64,000 bases of DNA, taken from Candidatus Lucifugimonas marina (lineage in GTDB: Bacteria; Chloroflexota; Dehalococcoidia; Lucifugimonadales; Lucifugimonadaceae). This document shows, one piece after another, positions 53,121 to 62,727 of the stretch. The notes under the pieces were generated by a model, which searched no databases, had not been told where the DNA came from, and saw only the letters and a list, made by a program, of their open reading frames with translations. The translations under genes and the position numbers were made by a program. Location of the stretch: contig CP046147.1 in NCBI GenBank assembly GCA_029593915.1, positions 1,922,001 through 1,986,000 on the forward strand, in the 5' to 3' direction. Numbering within the stretch: position 1 is the first letter of the stretch; the number at the start of each line of letters is the position of its first letter.

Positions 53121-53861
53121 ATGGCGCATCAGATAAAAGCCGTTCTATTCGACGTTGGCGGCCCTTTGGACACCGAGACAATCATGGATCGGGAGATCGA
53201 TGAGCAGATTAAGCTGTCGTTCAGAACCAACGGCATTGCCATTTCTGATGCTGAATACGCTTCGGTAAACAAGTGGGCCATAGATTCGTTCGCTGCAAAG
53301 ACGTATCACTCGATCATGTGGAAGATCGCTCAGGGCGATATGGATCTGATCATGAAGGTCGAAGCCGAACTTATGGAGACGGTTCCGCAGCGAAACGTTT
53401 CACGGGGAGACTTTGAACTCCGTGAAGGCACGCCTGAGCTGCTAGCGGAACTTTCAGATGAAGGACTGCTACTTGGGCTTGCTGCGAATCAGCCAGCCGA
53501 TACGGTAGCGAAGATGGAGCGTTTCGGAATAGCTCAGTACTTCACGTACAAAGAGGTTTCCGGCTCCATCAATTTGCGAAAGCCCGACCCTCGCCTACTG
53601 CTGCATTCGTGCGATGGTCTCGGAGTGCAGCCAGAGGAAGCGATCATGGTTGGCGACCGAATCGACAACGACATCGTTCCAGCGCGAATGCTCGGAATGG
53701 CGGCAATACGCTTCGTTTCCGGTAGGCATGCAGAGCAACAGCCTCGATCATGGAACGAGGCACCACATGCTGATGTGTACTCGGTTGAAGAATTGGGGCA
53801 ATCGATCCGGCGATTCGTGGCAAAGCCACCGAATACAGCAGGTGATGACGGGCCTGAATAA
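53121..53861 (+). CDS. HAD superfamily hydrolase
   Basis: Haloacid dehalogenase-like phosphatase of 246 aa. Motif I is FDVGGPLDTE (nucleophile Asp11; the usual second Asp is Gly, as is common in DVGG-type members). Motif III Lys is in RKPDPRLLL and motif IV is MVGDRIDNDI. A helical cap lies between residues 20 and 95. The substrate is unknown. It lies immediately after the amidase gene and ends at a bidirectional terminator. Confidence 0.87.
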   Translation: MAHQIKAVLFDVGGPLDTETIMDREIDEQIKLSFRTNGIAISDAEYASVNKWAIDSFAAKTYHSIMWKIAQGDMDLIMKVEAELMETVPQRNVSRGDFELREGTPELLAELSDEGLLLGLAANQPADTVAKMERFGIAQYFTYKEVSGSINLRKPDPRLLLHSCDGLGVQPEEAIMVGDRIDNDIVPARMLGMAAIRFVSGRHAEQQPRSWNEAPHADVYSVEELGQSIRRFVAKPPNTAGDDGPE

Positions 53862-53904
53862 TCAGCCGAGACCACATAGTTTTGATGGACATTGTTCAAG
53901 CAAT

Positions 53905-53939
53905 AAAAAAGCCCTCGGAGAATTCCCGAGGGCTTTTTT
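53905..53939. terminator. Bidirectional terminator
   Basis: GCCCTCGG (53911-53918) and CCGAGGGC (53926-53933) form the stem, with A-run on one side and T-run on the other. It lies between the HAD gene and the convergent secreted-protein gene and can serve both. Confidence 0.92.
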
Positions 53940-53993
53940 GTTCATTCAATTATGCGATTCTAAATCGCTTGGTTGATGATCTCGCACCGTCGA

Positions 53994-54824
53994 CTAGTCG
54001 ATTGCGAACGAGCCTTTTCCCTTAGTAATGACGATCGGTCCGCTAGCGACTCCACCGACAACATCTGCAGTAACGCTGATCTTGCCAGAAAGCTTGCTGT
54101 CATCGTTCTTCACATCGAACTTTCCTGTGTCCACAACGTGCAGTTCAGTCGGCACCAGAACTGGTCCAGCTGAAGGATCGAGTGGGTAAGTTCCGGACCC
54201 AGTGTCAAACAGTCCCAACGCCTGTGGACCATCTGCGTCGATACATGATTGCATGAGACCCCAAATTGGGGCACCCGTGGCAATGTTGATGCCAATCAGA
54301 CAGTTGTAGTAGGACGGTAGTTCACCGCTGGCGATGTTCATTTTCGCACTTCCTACCAACACTTCAGCGTTAGCACCAGTAATTTTCAGATCAGCCTTGA
54401 GCGACCCTTTCAGTGTGCCAACAAGCGTTTGCGTACCGGCGTCGAATGCAATCACATCTAACGTCGCTTTCGACTTGTGAGCGCTCTCGATCAGTGCCCC
54501 GTTGAGGATATCTCCGGCAGAACCACATGCTGTGGCGCTGTGCTTGCCATGCGGCTCACAACCGGTCATTGCTGCGACTAACCCGCCGAAGCCTTCACCG
54601 TTAGTCGTAATTTTTACGTTCTTGATGACGTCATTCTTGATTTTGAACTTCGAATCGACTGTTCCGCCGAGATCAAGTCCAACACCACCGACACCACCAA
54701 GCGCGTCAATTTTCTTCGCTTTAGCAGAAGCTGCGGCGGCCACACCGGCAGTAAGCGTCATGAGGGCGACAACCGCGATAGCGATCATCACACTGCGCTT
54801 ATAAAACATTTTCTTACCCAACAT
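53994..54824 (-). CDS. Secreted protein of unknown function
   Basis: A 276-aa exported protein. The signal peptide spans about residues 1-34 (hydrophobic MIAIAVVALMTLTAGVAAAA). The mature part is rich in Gly, Ala, Lys and Asp with regular beta-like segments, and has four Cys likely to form two disulphides (GCEPHG...TACGS and YNCLIG...QSCIDA). I do not recognise the family. The start at 54824 follows GGAG at 8 nt. It may be an exported structural or binding protein; there is no lipobox or obvious anchoring segment. Confidence 0.75.
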   Translation of the reverse strand: MLGKKMFYKRSVMIAIAVVALMTLTAGVAAAASAKAKKIDALGGVGGVGLDLGGTVDSKFKIKNDVIKNVKITTNGEGFGGLVAAMTGCEPHGKHSATACGSAGDILNGALIESAHKSKATLDVIAFDAGTQTLVGTLKGSLKADLKITGANAEVLVGSAKMNIASGELPSYYNCLIGINIATGAPIWGLMQSCIDADGPQALGLFDTGSGTYPLDPSAGPVLVPTELHVVDTGKFDVKNDDSKLSGKISVTADVVGGVASGPIVITKGKGSFAID

Positions 54825-55205
54825 ACCTATGTCTCCAGTAGCTATATGTTCAGCCGGATAGAACACATAACTGCTTTGCCTAAAGTGCGAATCACACCTT
54901 CAGCACACCTGACACACATCTTTATCTATTCCAGACAGTGTGTCACATGATCAGGGATCGGTTTGATGATCTCTATGGCTCATCTTTCTGGCAGAGAGCA
55001 TATCGACAAATACAAGATGCTTGGGTGTGATCTTGGTAAAGCACCGCTCTCCGAAGGGATGTTTTTTGTTATTCTTTGGGCATTGTGAACACTCGGTGGA
55101 ATACCTAACCGACTCACACCCACTCATTCGCCCGCTTGATTTCACTCGAATGTCTACTCGATTTCGAAGTGTCCTCCGGTGGTCGCCACTGGAGAACGGT
55201 GATCC
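54825..55205. other. Intergenic region without a gene, divergent promoters
   Basis: No reading frame here is convincing. An inverted pair TGACACAC (54910-54917) and GTGTGTCA (54938-54945) lies about 85 bp upstream of the secreted-protein start, and could be an operator. The rest is divergent leader sequence for the secreted protein (minus) and the response regulator (plus). Confidence 0.5.
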
Positions 55206-55913
55206 TTGCATCAGTCCGATAGAGTCATATCCGCGCTGATAGTCGACGACGATCCTGGCATTCAAGACATGGTTTCGCTTGCCATCGAATTGAACTGGCC
55301 AAAATCCACTGTGTACACGGCCGCCGACGGGCTCACCGGGCTCGATCTGGCGCGTGCGCACACGCCCGACGTTGTCATTCTAGATCTGGGCCTACCCGAC
55401 ATCGACGGACTCGAAGTTTGCGAGAAATTACGAGCGGAATCGTCTATTCCCATCGTCATGCTGACAGCGCGAGATCGAGAAATCGACATCGTTAAAGGTC
55501 TAAATGCCGGTGCTGATGACTATGTAACTAAGCCTTTCAGCCATCTCCAGTTTCTTGCTCGATTGCAGGCTGTACTAAGGCGCACACAAGGGGCTGCTCC
55601 AGACTCGTCTTACACCGACTCACGTCTGACGGTCGACTTTGATCGTCGTTCGGTGAGCGTCGACGGTGAAACGGCTCGCCTGACACCAACAGAGTTCAGC
55701 CTGTTGGAATATTTGCTGCGAAATGCGAACCGAGTTGTTACGCATGAAGAGCTGCTTCGAGCGGGCTGGGGCGAGGAATATACCGACGCCACCGGCTACA
55801 TCAAAACACACATTAGAACGCTTCGAGAAAAGCTAAAAGATGACCCGACATCCGAGACAGGAATTGTCAACGAACGGGGTGTTGGTTATCGCTACGTCAG
55901 CGAAGTCGAGTAA
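55206..55913 (+). CDS. Response regulator, OmpR/PhoB family
   Basis: DNA-binding response regulator of 235 aa. The receiver domain has the acidic pocket DDD (14-16), phospho-acceptor Asp60 in ILDLGLPDIDG, Thr87 and Lys109. The winged-helix domain follows from about residue 140 (LTPTEFSLLEYLLRNANRVVTHEELL to RGVGYRYV). The start is TTG with GGAGAACGG upstream. It lies 192 bp before the GH3-like gene, whose stop is 15 bp before a histidine kinase gene, so the probable partner kinase is two genes away. Confidence 0.92.
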   Translation: MHQSDRVISALIVDDDPGIQDMVSLAIELNWPKSTVYTAADGLTGLDLARAHTPDVVILDLGLPDIDGLEVCEKLRAESSIPIVMLTARDREIDIVKGLNAGADDYVTKPFSHLQFLARLQAVLRRTQGAAPDSSYTDSRLTVDFDRRSVSVDGETARLTPTEFSLLEYLLRNANRVVTHEELLRAGWGEEYTDATGYIKTHIRTLREKLKDDPTSETGIVNERGVGYRYVSEVE

Positions 55914-56105
55914 TTAGGCGTGACCACGGTGCGGTCTAACTCGATCAAACCTAACGCACACCTTTTCACCACCTTCACACCAACCGGATCAATACCATTC
56001 AGGGCGCGCAATCCGGAATCTACGACGTAGCATCTCCCCAAGTTTCTACGGAAATCAAAATTTGCCCTCACAATTGGGCAGACCAGCACGGGCCACAAGA
56101 AAACT

Positions 56106-57755
56106 ATGCTCTCCGCAGCAGAACTAAATTCACAGATGCAGGTCCCAATCGCCAATTGGGATCAGGACACTGCTTGGGAACGTTTCACTGGTTTCCGAAA
56201 TTTAACTGTCGACCAGTTTTGTGAAATTCAAGAGCAGTTACTCGTGGAGCAGATTAGAACAATCGGCTCAAGCAAGCTTGGCGCCCGACTGCTTCGAATG
56301 ACCAAGCCCAGCTCGGTAGACGATTTCCGAGCGACGATCCCGCTTACAACGTACGCCGACTACACCAAGTATCTCGACCCCAGCGCACGGCAAGATCTTC
56401 CAGCGTTCGAATACATGTGGGCACACACCACGGGTGCACAGGCTCGCTACAAATACGTCCCATACACACGGCGTGCGTACACGCGCATGCTCGACAACCT
56501 CATGGGCGCGTTCCTGCTATCGACGGCACGAGAACCCGGAGACGTAAGAATCGGTCCAGGCTCTTCGATCATGTACAACGTTCCGCCCCGCCCTTACCTT
56601 TCCGGGTTTGCGGCATTCGGGATGGAACGTCGGTTCGGTCTTAAAGGGGTTCTCGAACCTGCTGCTGCCGAACACATGGAGTTCAAGACGAAAATTCGTA
56701 CGAACTTCGAAGCAGCGATGGAACGCAAGGTCGACCTGATTATCTCCATGACCTCCGTGCTTGTTAGCGCCGGAGAACAGTTCAGCGACTCGCTTTCACG
56801 TCACAAGCGCAAGAAAAAGACACGAGAAGCCAAAGCAAAACTAGGCTGGCGCGCCAAGATCAAACTGGCAGCAGCAGTTGTGAAGGCAGCGATCAGTGGT
56901 CGCAAGGCTCGTGCCGGTGATGTTTGGGATACCAAAGGAATAATCGGCTGGGGTGTCGATACTCCGATTTTCCGCGACAGGGTTGAAGGTCACTGGGGCA
57001 TGTCGCCTCGAGAGATCTACGCGTGCACCGAAGGCGGAGTAATGGGTGTTCAGGGACGTAACTCTGAGGGCATGGTTTTCAACCCATACATGAACTTCGT
57101 CGAATTCCTGCCTGCTTCCGAAGCGGTGAAAATGGAACAAGATTCTTCGTATCAGGGCAAGACTCACCTACTGAACGAAATCGTTCCCGGCGAAATGTAC
57201 GAAGTTGTTATCTCGAGTTTCTACGGAATGCCGTTCGTTCGATACCGACTTGGACACCAGGTTCGATTCCTCAAGAACGCGAAATCGTCTGATATGACCA
57301 GCCTGCCCGAATTCGAGTTCCTGGGTCGATCAGATGACAGGCTCGACATTGCTGGATTCACTCGTATCGATGAGAAAACGATGTGGCAGGCGGTAGAAGG
57401 CACAGGATTGCCTATTGGATCTTGGACCGCTCGAACGGAAAGCCGAGATGGCAAACCAATTCTTCATCTCTACGCCGAGGCGAATGAAGAGATTTCACAG
57501 TCGCTTGCTGAAGACAAGATTCACTCTGCCCTTCGTGACGAAGATGATTTTTACCGTGATCTTGAAGACATGCTCGGAATTCGTCCGCTCGAAATCACGC
57601 TACTCCCTTCAGGAACATGGGATCGTTACTACGACGACCGCCTGAAACAGGGTCTCGAACTCCACGACCTTGTTCCACCGCGAATGAACTCGACCGAACA
57701 TGATGTCTCTGACCTGGTGAATATCGCGTCGCACCGCGAGTCGATAATTTCGTAG
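56106..57755 (+). CDS. GH3-like acyl-adenylating enzyme
   Basis: Member of the GH3 branch of the ANL (acyl-adenylate) superfamily, best known from plant auxin-amido synthetases but found in bacteria with unknown substrates. Conserved landmarks are THTTGAQARYKYVPYT (phosphate loop region), GHWGMSPREIYACTEGGVMG, NEIVPGEMYEVVISSFYGMPFVRYRLG and FEFLGRSDDRLDIAGFTRIDE. The 549 aa suit the family. The kinase gene follows 15 bp downstream, so the two share a transcript. Substrate (an acid plus an amine) is unknown. Confidence 0.85.
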   Translation: MLSAAELNSQMQVPIANWDQDTAWERFTGFRNLTVDQFCEIQEQLLVEQIRTIGSSKLGARLLRMTKPSSVDDFRATIPLTTYADYTKYLDPSARQDLPAFEYMWAHTTGAQARYKYVPYTRRAYTRMLDNLMGAFLLSTAREPGDVRIGPGSSIMYNVPPRPYLSGFAAFGMERRFGLKGVLEPAAAEHMEFKTKIRTNFEAAMERKVDLIISMTSVLVSAGEQFSDSLSRHKRKKKTREAKAKLGWRAKIKLAAAVVKAAISGRKARAGDVWDTKGIIGWGVDTPIFRDRVEGHWGMSPREIYACTEGGVMGVQGRNSEGMVFNPYMNFVEFLPASEAVKMEQDSSYQGKTHLLNEIVPGEMYEVVISSFYGMPFVRYRLGHQVRFLKNAKSSDMTSLPEFEFLGRSDDRLDIAGFTRIDEKTMWQAVEGTGLPIGSWTARTESRDGKPILHLYAEANEEISQSLAEDKIHSALRDEDDFYRDLEDMLGIRPLEITLLPSGTWDRYYDDRLKQGLELHDLVPPRMNSTEHDVSDLVNIASHRESIIS

Positions 57756-57770
57756 AAAACTCGAACGCTT

Positions 57771-59996
57771 ATGAACGAGATTTACATATTCCTACCCATG
57801 GTGCAGTTCTTGATCAGCATTTTGCTGGTCAGTGTCGTACTGCTCAGTGCGCCAAGTGACCGGCTAAACCGGATATTCACAGCGTTCCTGATTGCACTCG
57901 GAACGTGGGGTATAACGATCTTCCTGATGCGCGATGCGTTCCCCGACGCTGGTCGTGCGTTGACCATTGAGAAGATTGCGCTTGCTGCAATACCGTTCAC
58001 AAGCATCTTCTTCTACCACTTCGTTTACGCGTTCGCGGGTGTGAAGCGAAACAAATCGGTATTGCTCAGTTTCTACGGCCTCGGCATTGGGGCGGCAGTA
58101 CTGTCGCTACTCGGAATGACCGTCGATGGCATGGTCACAAAGTTCTACGGATTTGCCCCGGCAATTACTCCATTCTTCCTCCTGGTTCTCCTCGCCTCTT
58201 ACCCCCCAGTGGCTTTGGCGATTTGGGACATCCGAAAAGCCCTGCGAAACGCGCACTCACGCCGAGCTAATCAGCTTCGACTGCTGCGGTTAGGTGCGAT
58301 CGTTTCCCTGCTGGGCGCCACAAGCGATTTCATCCCATCGCTTGGACTCAACATTTATCCGATGGGAGTTTTAGGAAACATCGGATTCGGGTTGATCACC
58401 ACTTGGGCGTTGACTCGATACCGGTTGATGGAACTCCGCATGGTTGCCCGTCGTGGCTTGGCTTACACGGCAATCAGCACAATGACTCTTGGAATCTACG
58501 GTATCGCCGTGGGCGTTCTCTGGCTCGCCGTGCCTGAGCTGAGTACAGCCGCTGCGATTATTGCCGGCATTGCGACAATCTTTATCACCGGGCTTTTCAT
58601 TCAGCCGCTTCTCCAGAAAGCGCAAACGACTGTCGACAGGCTGTTCTTCAGAGAACGGTTCGACATGCTCAACGCTCTCGCCCAACTGAACTCTGACCTC
58701 AGAGACATTACAGACTTCGAATCAGTTGTTTCTAAACTTGGAGATAACGTTCGACAGATCCTGAGAACTGACTGGGTTGGTGTAGTTCTTCCTGACGCAG
58801 CCGAGCAGTCGTTCGAGGTTTACTACGACACTCGGGGTCATAAGGGTCGAATCACACTGGAACTTGACGGACTACTGGCTCGTCGACTCACTTCTGAGGA
58901 CCGACCATTCTTCCGTTCGGACCTAGCGACTGACCCATACCTTCAAGCCGCCAGCGAACTCGAACGATCAACCATTCGAGATTTGCAAGCGGAAATGGTC
59001 GTACCACTCAAAGCAGGTGGTGAACTGACCGGATTCCTTTACATGGGACCAAAACTTGTCGGCGGTCACTATAACTCGGCAGAACTCGATTTCGTTTCCG
59101 CTGCAGCTGATCAGTCGGCTATGGCGATCAACAACGCTCGCGCTTACGCAATTGAAGCAAAACGTCGTGAAGAGCTGGAACGACTCGACGGCTTGAAGTC
59201 GATTTTGCTACAGACGGTTTCACATGAGCTGAAATCCCCTATCACGGCGATCAAACTCTCGACCGAATTGCTCGACCATGTGTCGAACGGTAACGCTTCT
59301 ATCGAACAGCGCGACCGTCTGATCACCACGCTGAAATACGGTATCCAGCGCCTCGAACGCCTGACGTCGGAGTCGCTCGACTACGCTGCCATGCAGAGCG
59401 CTCACCTTGAGCTTCACCGCCAACCTGTTCGACTCGACAGCATCGTCGAAGAAGCTCTGGCCCTGCTGCAACCATCGATCACTGCTCGTGCACAAATCAT
59501 GGAGTACGACATCGACGAATCCCTTAATCCTCTGATGATCGACGAACAGCGAGTCGAACGCGTAATCGCCAACTTGATCAGCAATGCTCACAAATATTCA
59601 CCAAAGGGTGGTCTCATCAAAATTGAGATTAAACGAGAGGATGAAGACCAGGTTCTTCGAGTTATCGACGAAGGTCCTGGCATCAGCGAAGATGAAGTTG
59701 AAGCTGTCTTCTCTCCCTATTACCGTGGCAAGCTCGCCGACACATCCCCCGTTCAAGGTTCAGGGCTTGGACTATCAATCGCTCGTTACCTAACCGAGTT
59801 GCACGACGGAACACTTACCGTTGAATCGGACGGAGTGCAGGAAGGCAGCACTTTCGTGCTCAAACTTCCGGCATCAAGTCTTGATCTGCTCGACGACGAT
59901 TCGCCTAACGGGACTGTCAGCGAAGAAGAGCTCGACGATGAGTCGCTGTGGCCTCAGGCAATATCGGGACCGAGCGACACGACGTTCACTCGATAA
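57771..59996 (+). CDS. 7TM/GAF sensor histidine kinase
   Basis: A 741-aa membrane kinase. The N-terminal region (about 5-285) has seven or eight hydrophobic segments, like the histidine-kinase N-terminal 7TM regions. A GAF domain follows (about 305-460, ending ADQSAMAINNARAYA). The H-box is VSHELKSPI with His485, the N-box is NLISNAHKYSP, and G-boxes are DEGPGI and GSGLGLSIA. An acidic disordered tail of about 40 residues ends it. It probably pairs with the response regulator two genes upstream. Confidence 0.92.
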   Translation: MNEIYIFLPMVQFLISILLVSVVLLSAPSDRLNRIFTAFLIALGTWGITIFLMRDAFPDAGRALTIEKIALAAIPFTSIFFYHFVYAFAGVKRNKSVLLSFYGLGIGAAVLSLLGMTVDGMVTKFYGFAPAITPFFLLVLLASYPPVALAIWDIRKALRNAHSRRANQLRLLRLGAIVSLLGATSDFIPSLGLNIYPMGVLGNIGFGLITTWALTRYRLMELRMVARRGLAYTAISTMTLGIYGIAVGVLWLAVPELSTAAAIIAGIATIFITGLFIQPLLQKAQTTVDRLFFRERFDMLNALAQLNSDLRDITDFESVVSKLGDNVRQILRTDWVGVVLPDAAEQSFEVYYDTRGHKGRITLELDGLLARRLTSEDRPFFRSDLATDPYLQAASELERSTIRDLQAEMVVPLKAGGELTGFLYMGPKLVGGHYNSAELDFVSAAADQSAMAINNARAYAIEAKRREELERLDGLKSILLQTVSHELKSPITAIKLSTELLDHVSNGNASIEQRDRLITTLKYGIQRLERLTSESLDYAAMQSAHLELHRQPVRLDSIVEEALALLQPSITARAQIMEYDIDESLNPLMIDEQRVERVIANLISNAHKYSPKGGLIKIEIKREDEDQVLRVIDEGPGISEDEVEAVFSPYYRGKLADTSPVQGSGLGLSIARYLTELHDGTLTVESDGVQEGSTFVLKLPASSLDLLDDDSPNGTVSEEELDDESLWPQAISGPSDTTFTR

Positions 59997-60087
59997 TTCA
60001 CCGCTGAGCCACCCACGTGTTACCTAACGCGGGGATACAATTTCCACACTCGGTTCGAGTAAGGGATTTTTCAGAGGTAACACTTCA

Positions 60088-61395
60088 ATGAATCACGAAC
60101 GTTCTGCGCGCCTGTTTAAGAAGGCGAAAGAACTAGTTGCGGGTGGCGTATCAAGCCAAATCAGAGTGGCTGAACCTGCCGAAACACCGCTCTTCTTCAC
60201 CCATGCCAAGGGTTCCAAAATGTGGGATGTCGATGGCAATGAATACATCGACTACATTCAGGGCATGGGCCCAAATCTGTTCGGGCACTCCCCCGACTTC
60301 ATTAACAAGCAAGTAAATGAAGATATGGAGAAGGGCTACGTTTTCTCGGCACAGTTCGAGCGAGAACTCGAAGTCGCTGAAATGGTTCTAGATATGGTGG
60401 GAATGGATGACGCAACGGTTCGGTTTGCGTCTTCAGGAACCGAGATCGACCAGTTGCTATTCCGCACTATGCGAGGATTCACAGGCCGACCCAAAATTTT
60501 GAAGTTTGAAGGCCACTACCACGGCTGGATGGATTCAGTTAACTGGTCCGTCCATCCACCGCTCGACAAAGCCGGCCCCGACGACGCTCCCGTGCCAGTT
60601 GGTGAATCAGAAGGCATGGATCAGGCTACCGCCGACGGATTGGTTATTAGCCAGTGGAATGATCTTGAAAAGCTCGAAATTATCTTCAAAAAGCACGGGC
60701 ACGAAATTGCCGGTGTCATCATGGAGCCAATTCTCGCTAACACCAACTGCATCGTTCCTGGGGCTGAATTCCTTGAAGGGCTCCAACGCCTCTGTAAGGA
60801 AAACGGCAGCCTTCTTGCGTTCGACGAAGTCATCACCGGCTTCCGCGTAGCCCGCGGTGGAGCACAAGAATACTTGGGCGTTACCCCGGATTTGGCGACT
60901 TACGCAAAATCGATGGCTGGTGGTTTTCCCATAGCAATGATCCTCGGTCGACGTGACGTAATGGACCTCATTGGTGACGGAACGGTTTACCACGGTGGAA
61001 GCTTCAACTCAAACGTAATGTCGATAGCGGCTACGTACGCTTCCTTGAAGTACATCGAGGAGCAAGGTGACGCTTTCTATGATGATCTCAATGGCAAAGG
61101 TCTACGCTTAATGGAAGGACTTCGCGATGTCGCAAAATCGCTAGAGTCCGACTTACATGTACAAGGCGTTGGATCGGTATTCGCTATATCGTTCACCACG
61201 AAACAAGAAATAACCAACTGGCGAGACCACGCTCGTAATTGCGATGACAGCAAGTACGCACGGTTTGCCAAAGAGATGTTGAAGCAAGGCATCCGACTAT
61301 CTTCAAATGGTCGAATTCACCTTTCTTCAGCACACACAGACGAAGACATAGACAAGACTGTCGCTGCTGCGGCTGCTGTTCTGCCGACCCTGTAG
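60088..61395 (+). CDS. Class III aminotransferase, glutamate-1-semialdehyde aminomutase-like
   Basis: PLP enzyme of fold type I, 435 aa. The Schiff-base Lys is Lys274 in YAKSMAGGFP, with Asp246 in FDEVITGFRV holding the cofactor nitrogen. The N-terminal ELVAGGVSSQIR and the YIDYIQGMGPNLFGH block are of the GSA-aminomutase type. But the usual NSGTEA motif is SSGTEIDQLLFRTMRG, which departs from HemL. It is therefore more likely a transaminase for another amino compound than the tetrapyrrole enzyme. It is 91 bp after the kinase gene. Confidence 0.85.
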   Translation: MNHERSARLFKKAKELVAGGVSSQIRVAEPAETPLFFTHAKGSKMWDVDGNEYIDYIQGMGPNLFGHSPDFINKQVNEDMEKGYVFSAQFERELEVAEMVLDMVGMDDATVRFASSGTEIDQLLFRTMRGFTGRPKILKFEGHYHGWMDSVNWSVHPPLDKAGPDDAPVPVGESEGMDQATADGLVISQWNDLEKLEIIFKKHGHEIAGVIMEPILANTNCIVPGAEFLEGLQRLCKENGSLLAFDEVITGFRVARGGAQEYLGVTPDLATYAKSMAGGFPIAMILGRRDVMDLIGDGTVYHGGSFNSNVMSIAATYASLKYIEEQGDAFYDDLNGKGLRLMEGLRDVAKSLESDLHVQGVGSVFAISFTTKQEITNWRDHARNCDDSKYARFAKEMLKQGIRLSSNGRIHLSSAHTDEDIDKTVAAAAAVLPTL

Positions 61396-61404
61396 AGAAT
61401 TGAT

Positions 61405-61441
61405 CTCTGCGTCGGTGTTTATGAACAGCATCGGCGCAGAG
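61405..61441 (+). promoter_or_regulatory. Long stem-loop between the aminotransferase and FIST genes
   Basis: A 13-bp stem with two G-T pairs, CTCTGCGTCGGTG (61405-61417) and CATCGGCGCAGAG (61429-61441), with an 11-nt loop. No T-run follows, so it may be a weak stop or a leader structure for the FIST gene. Confidence 0.45.
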
Positions 61442-61498
61442 TGACAGGGTACTTCTCATAAGACCAGTGGGCTCTATATGGGATAGGAGAAGCAAAAC

Positions 61499-62692
61499 TT
61501 GCAGTGGAGTTCTGCCGTATCAGATTCGCCTTCATTCACCGAGGCGGTCACTCAGGCATCTGAGCAAATTCTTGCAAATCTAGATGGTCAGCATCCAGAT
61601 TTGGCAGTGGTATTCATTTCGTCCCACCACACACCTTCTTACTTCACAGCGCCAGAAGTAATTGCTGAAGCGCTTGGAGCCAAAGTAGTTATTGGTTGTT
61701 CCGCAGCCGGTGTAATCGGTGGCGGTCAAGAAGTAGAACGTCGACCGGGAATCGCTATTTCTGCTGCCGTTCTACCGGGAGTCGAACTCTCACCTTTTCA
61801 CCTTAACCAGGACGAACTGCCCAGCCCCGACGCGGGTCCCGAAGCTTGGCACGAATTGCTCGGGATTAACCCTGACGACTGTCCTGCGATCATGCTTTTG
61901 CCAGACCCGTTCACGCTCCGAAGCGATCATTTACTAGCCGGACTCGACTTTGCTTATCCGTCTGCCGTGAAAATTGGCGGACTCGCCAGTGGCGGTGGTC
62001 AGCCAGGTGCAAACGCTCTTTTCATCAACGACAAATCAGTGCGCTCTGGTGCCGTTGGAGTAGCTTTCACGGGCGATCTTGCTGTTGAAACCGTTGTCGC
62101 TCAGGGTTGCCGACCTATCGGCGAACCACTGGTTGTGACCGAATCTGAAATTAACGTTATTTCAAAACTTGGCGATCAGACTCCACTCGAAGTTCTTCGA
62201 GACTTATTTGATGCTGCTGAAACCCGTGAAAAGCGACTGATTCGTCGTTCGCTTCAGATCGGAATCATCATGGATCGACTGGCGCAAGATAGCACCGAAG
62301 GTGAGTTCCTCATCAGGAATGTACTCGGAGCGGATGAAGACGATGGCACTCTCGCCGTCGGTGAGCTTGTTCAAGAAGGACAGGTTGTACAGTTCTTCGT
62401 TCGAGACGCTCAAGCCGCCGATGAAGATCTGCGGATGATGCTCGAAGAGTACATCGATAATCTCGACGAAGGCGATATTCCAGCCTCTGCCCTACTGTTC
62501 AGCTGTCTTGGACGTGGCCAGTATCTCTACGGGTCGCCCGATCACGACACGACGATGTTCACCGACATGGTGGCTGATATTCCAATTGCGGGATTCTTCT
62601 CGAACGGTGAGATCGGACCCATTGGCGATCAGACCTTCCTTCACGGCTACTCAGCAAGTTTCGCACTGTTCAGCCAACCATCGAAGAAGTAG
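61499..62692 (+). CDS. FIST domain sensor protein
   Basis: A 397-aa protein with FIST-N (about 25-225) and FIST-C (about 235-385) domains, found in signal-transduction proteins where they are thought to bind small ligands such as amino acids. VVIGCSAAGVIGGGQEVE, GGLASGGGQPGANALFIND, QGCRPIGEPLVVTE and LLFSCLGRGQYLYG are the conserved blocks. No output domain follows, so it acts alone or with a partner. The start is TTG after AGGAGA. It lies close to the kinase group and may be its ligand sensor; this is inference. Confidence 0.85.
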   Translation: MQWSSAVSDSPSFTEAVTQASEQILANLDGQHPDLAVVFISSHHTPSYFTAPEVIAEALGAKVVIGCSAAGVIGGGQEVERRPGIAISAAVLPGVELSPFHLNQDELPSPDAGPEAWHELLGINPDDCPAIMLLPDPFTLRSDHLLAGLDFAYPSAVKIGGLASGGGQPGANALFINDKSVRSGAVGVAFTGDLAVETVVAQGCRPIGEPLVVTESEINVISKLGDQTPLEVLRDLFDAAETREKRLIRRSLQIGIIMDRLAQDSTEGEFLIRNVLGADEDDGTLAVGELVQEGQVVQFFVRDAQAADEDLRMMLEEYIDNLDEGDIPASALLFSCLGRGQYLYGSPDHDTTMFTDMVADIPIAGFFSNGEIGPIGDQTFLHGYSASFALFSQPSKK

Positions 62693-62727
62693 GGATCGGC
62701 GGGTTCGCTCGCTGAATCGCTACTTCA

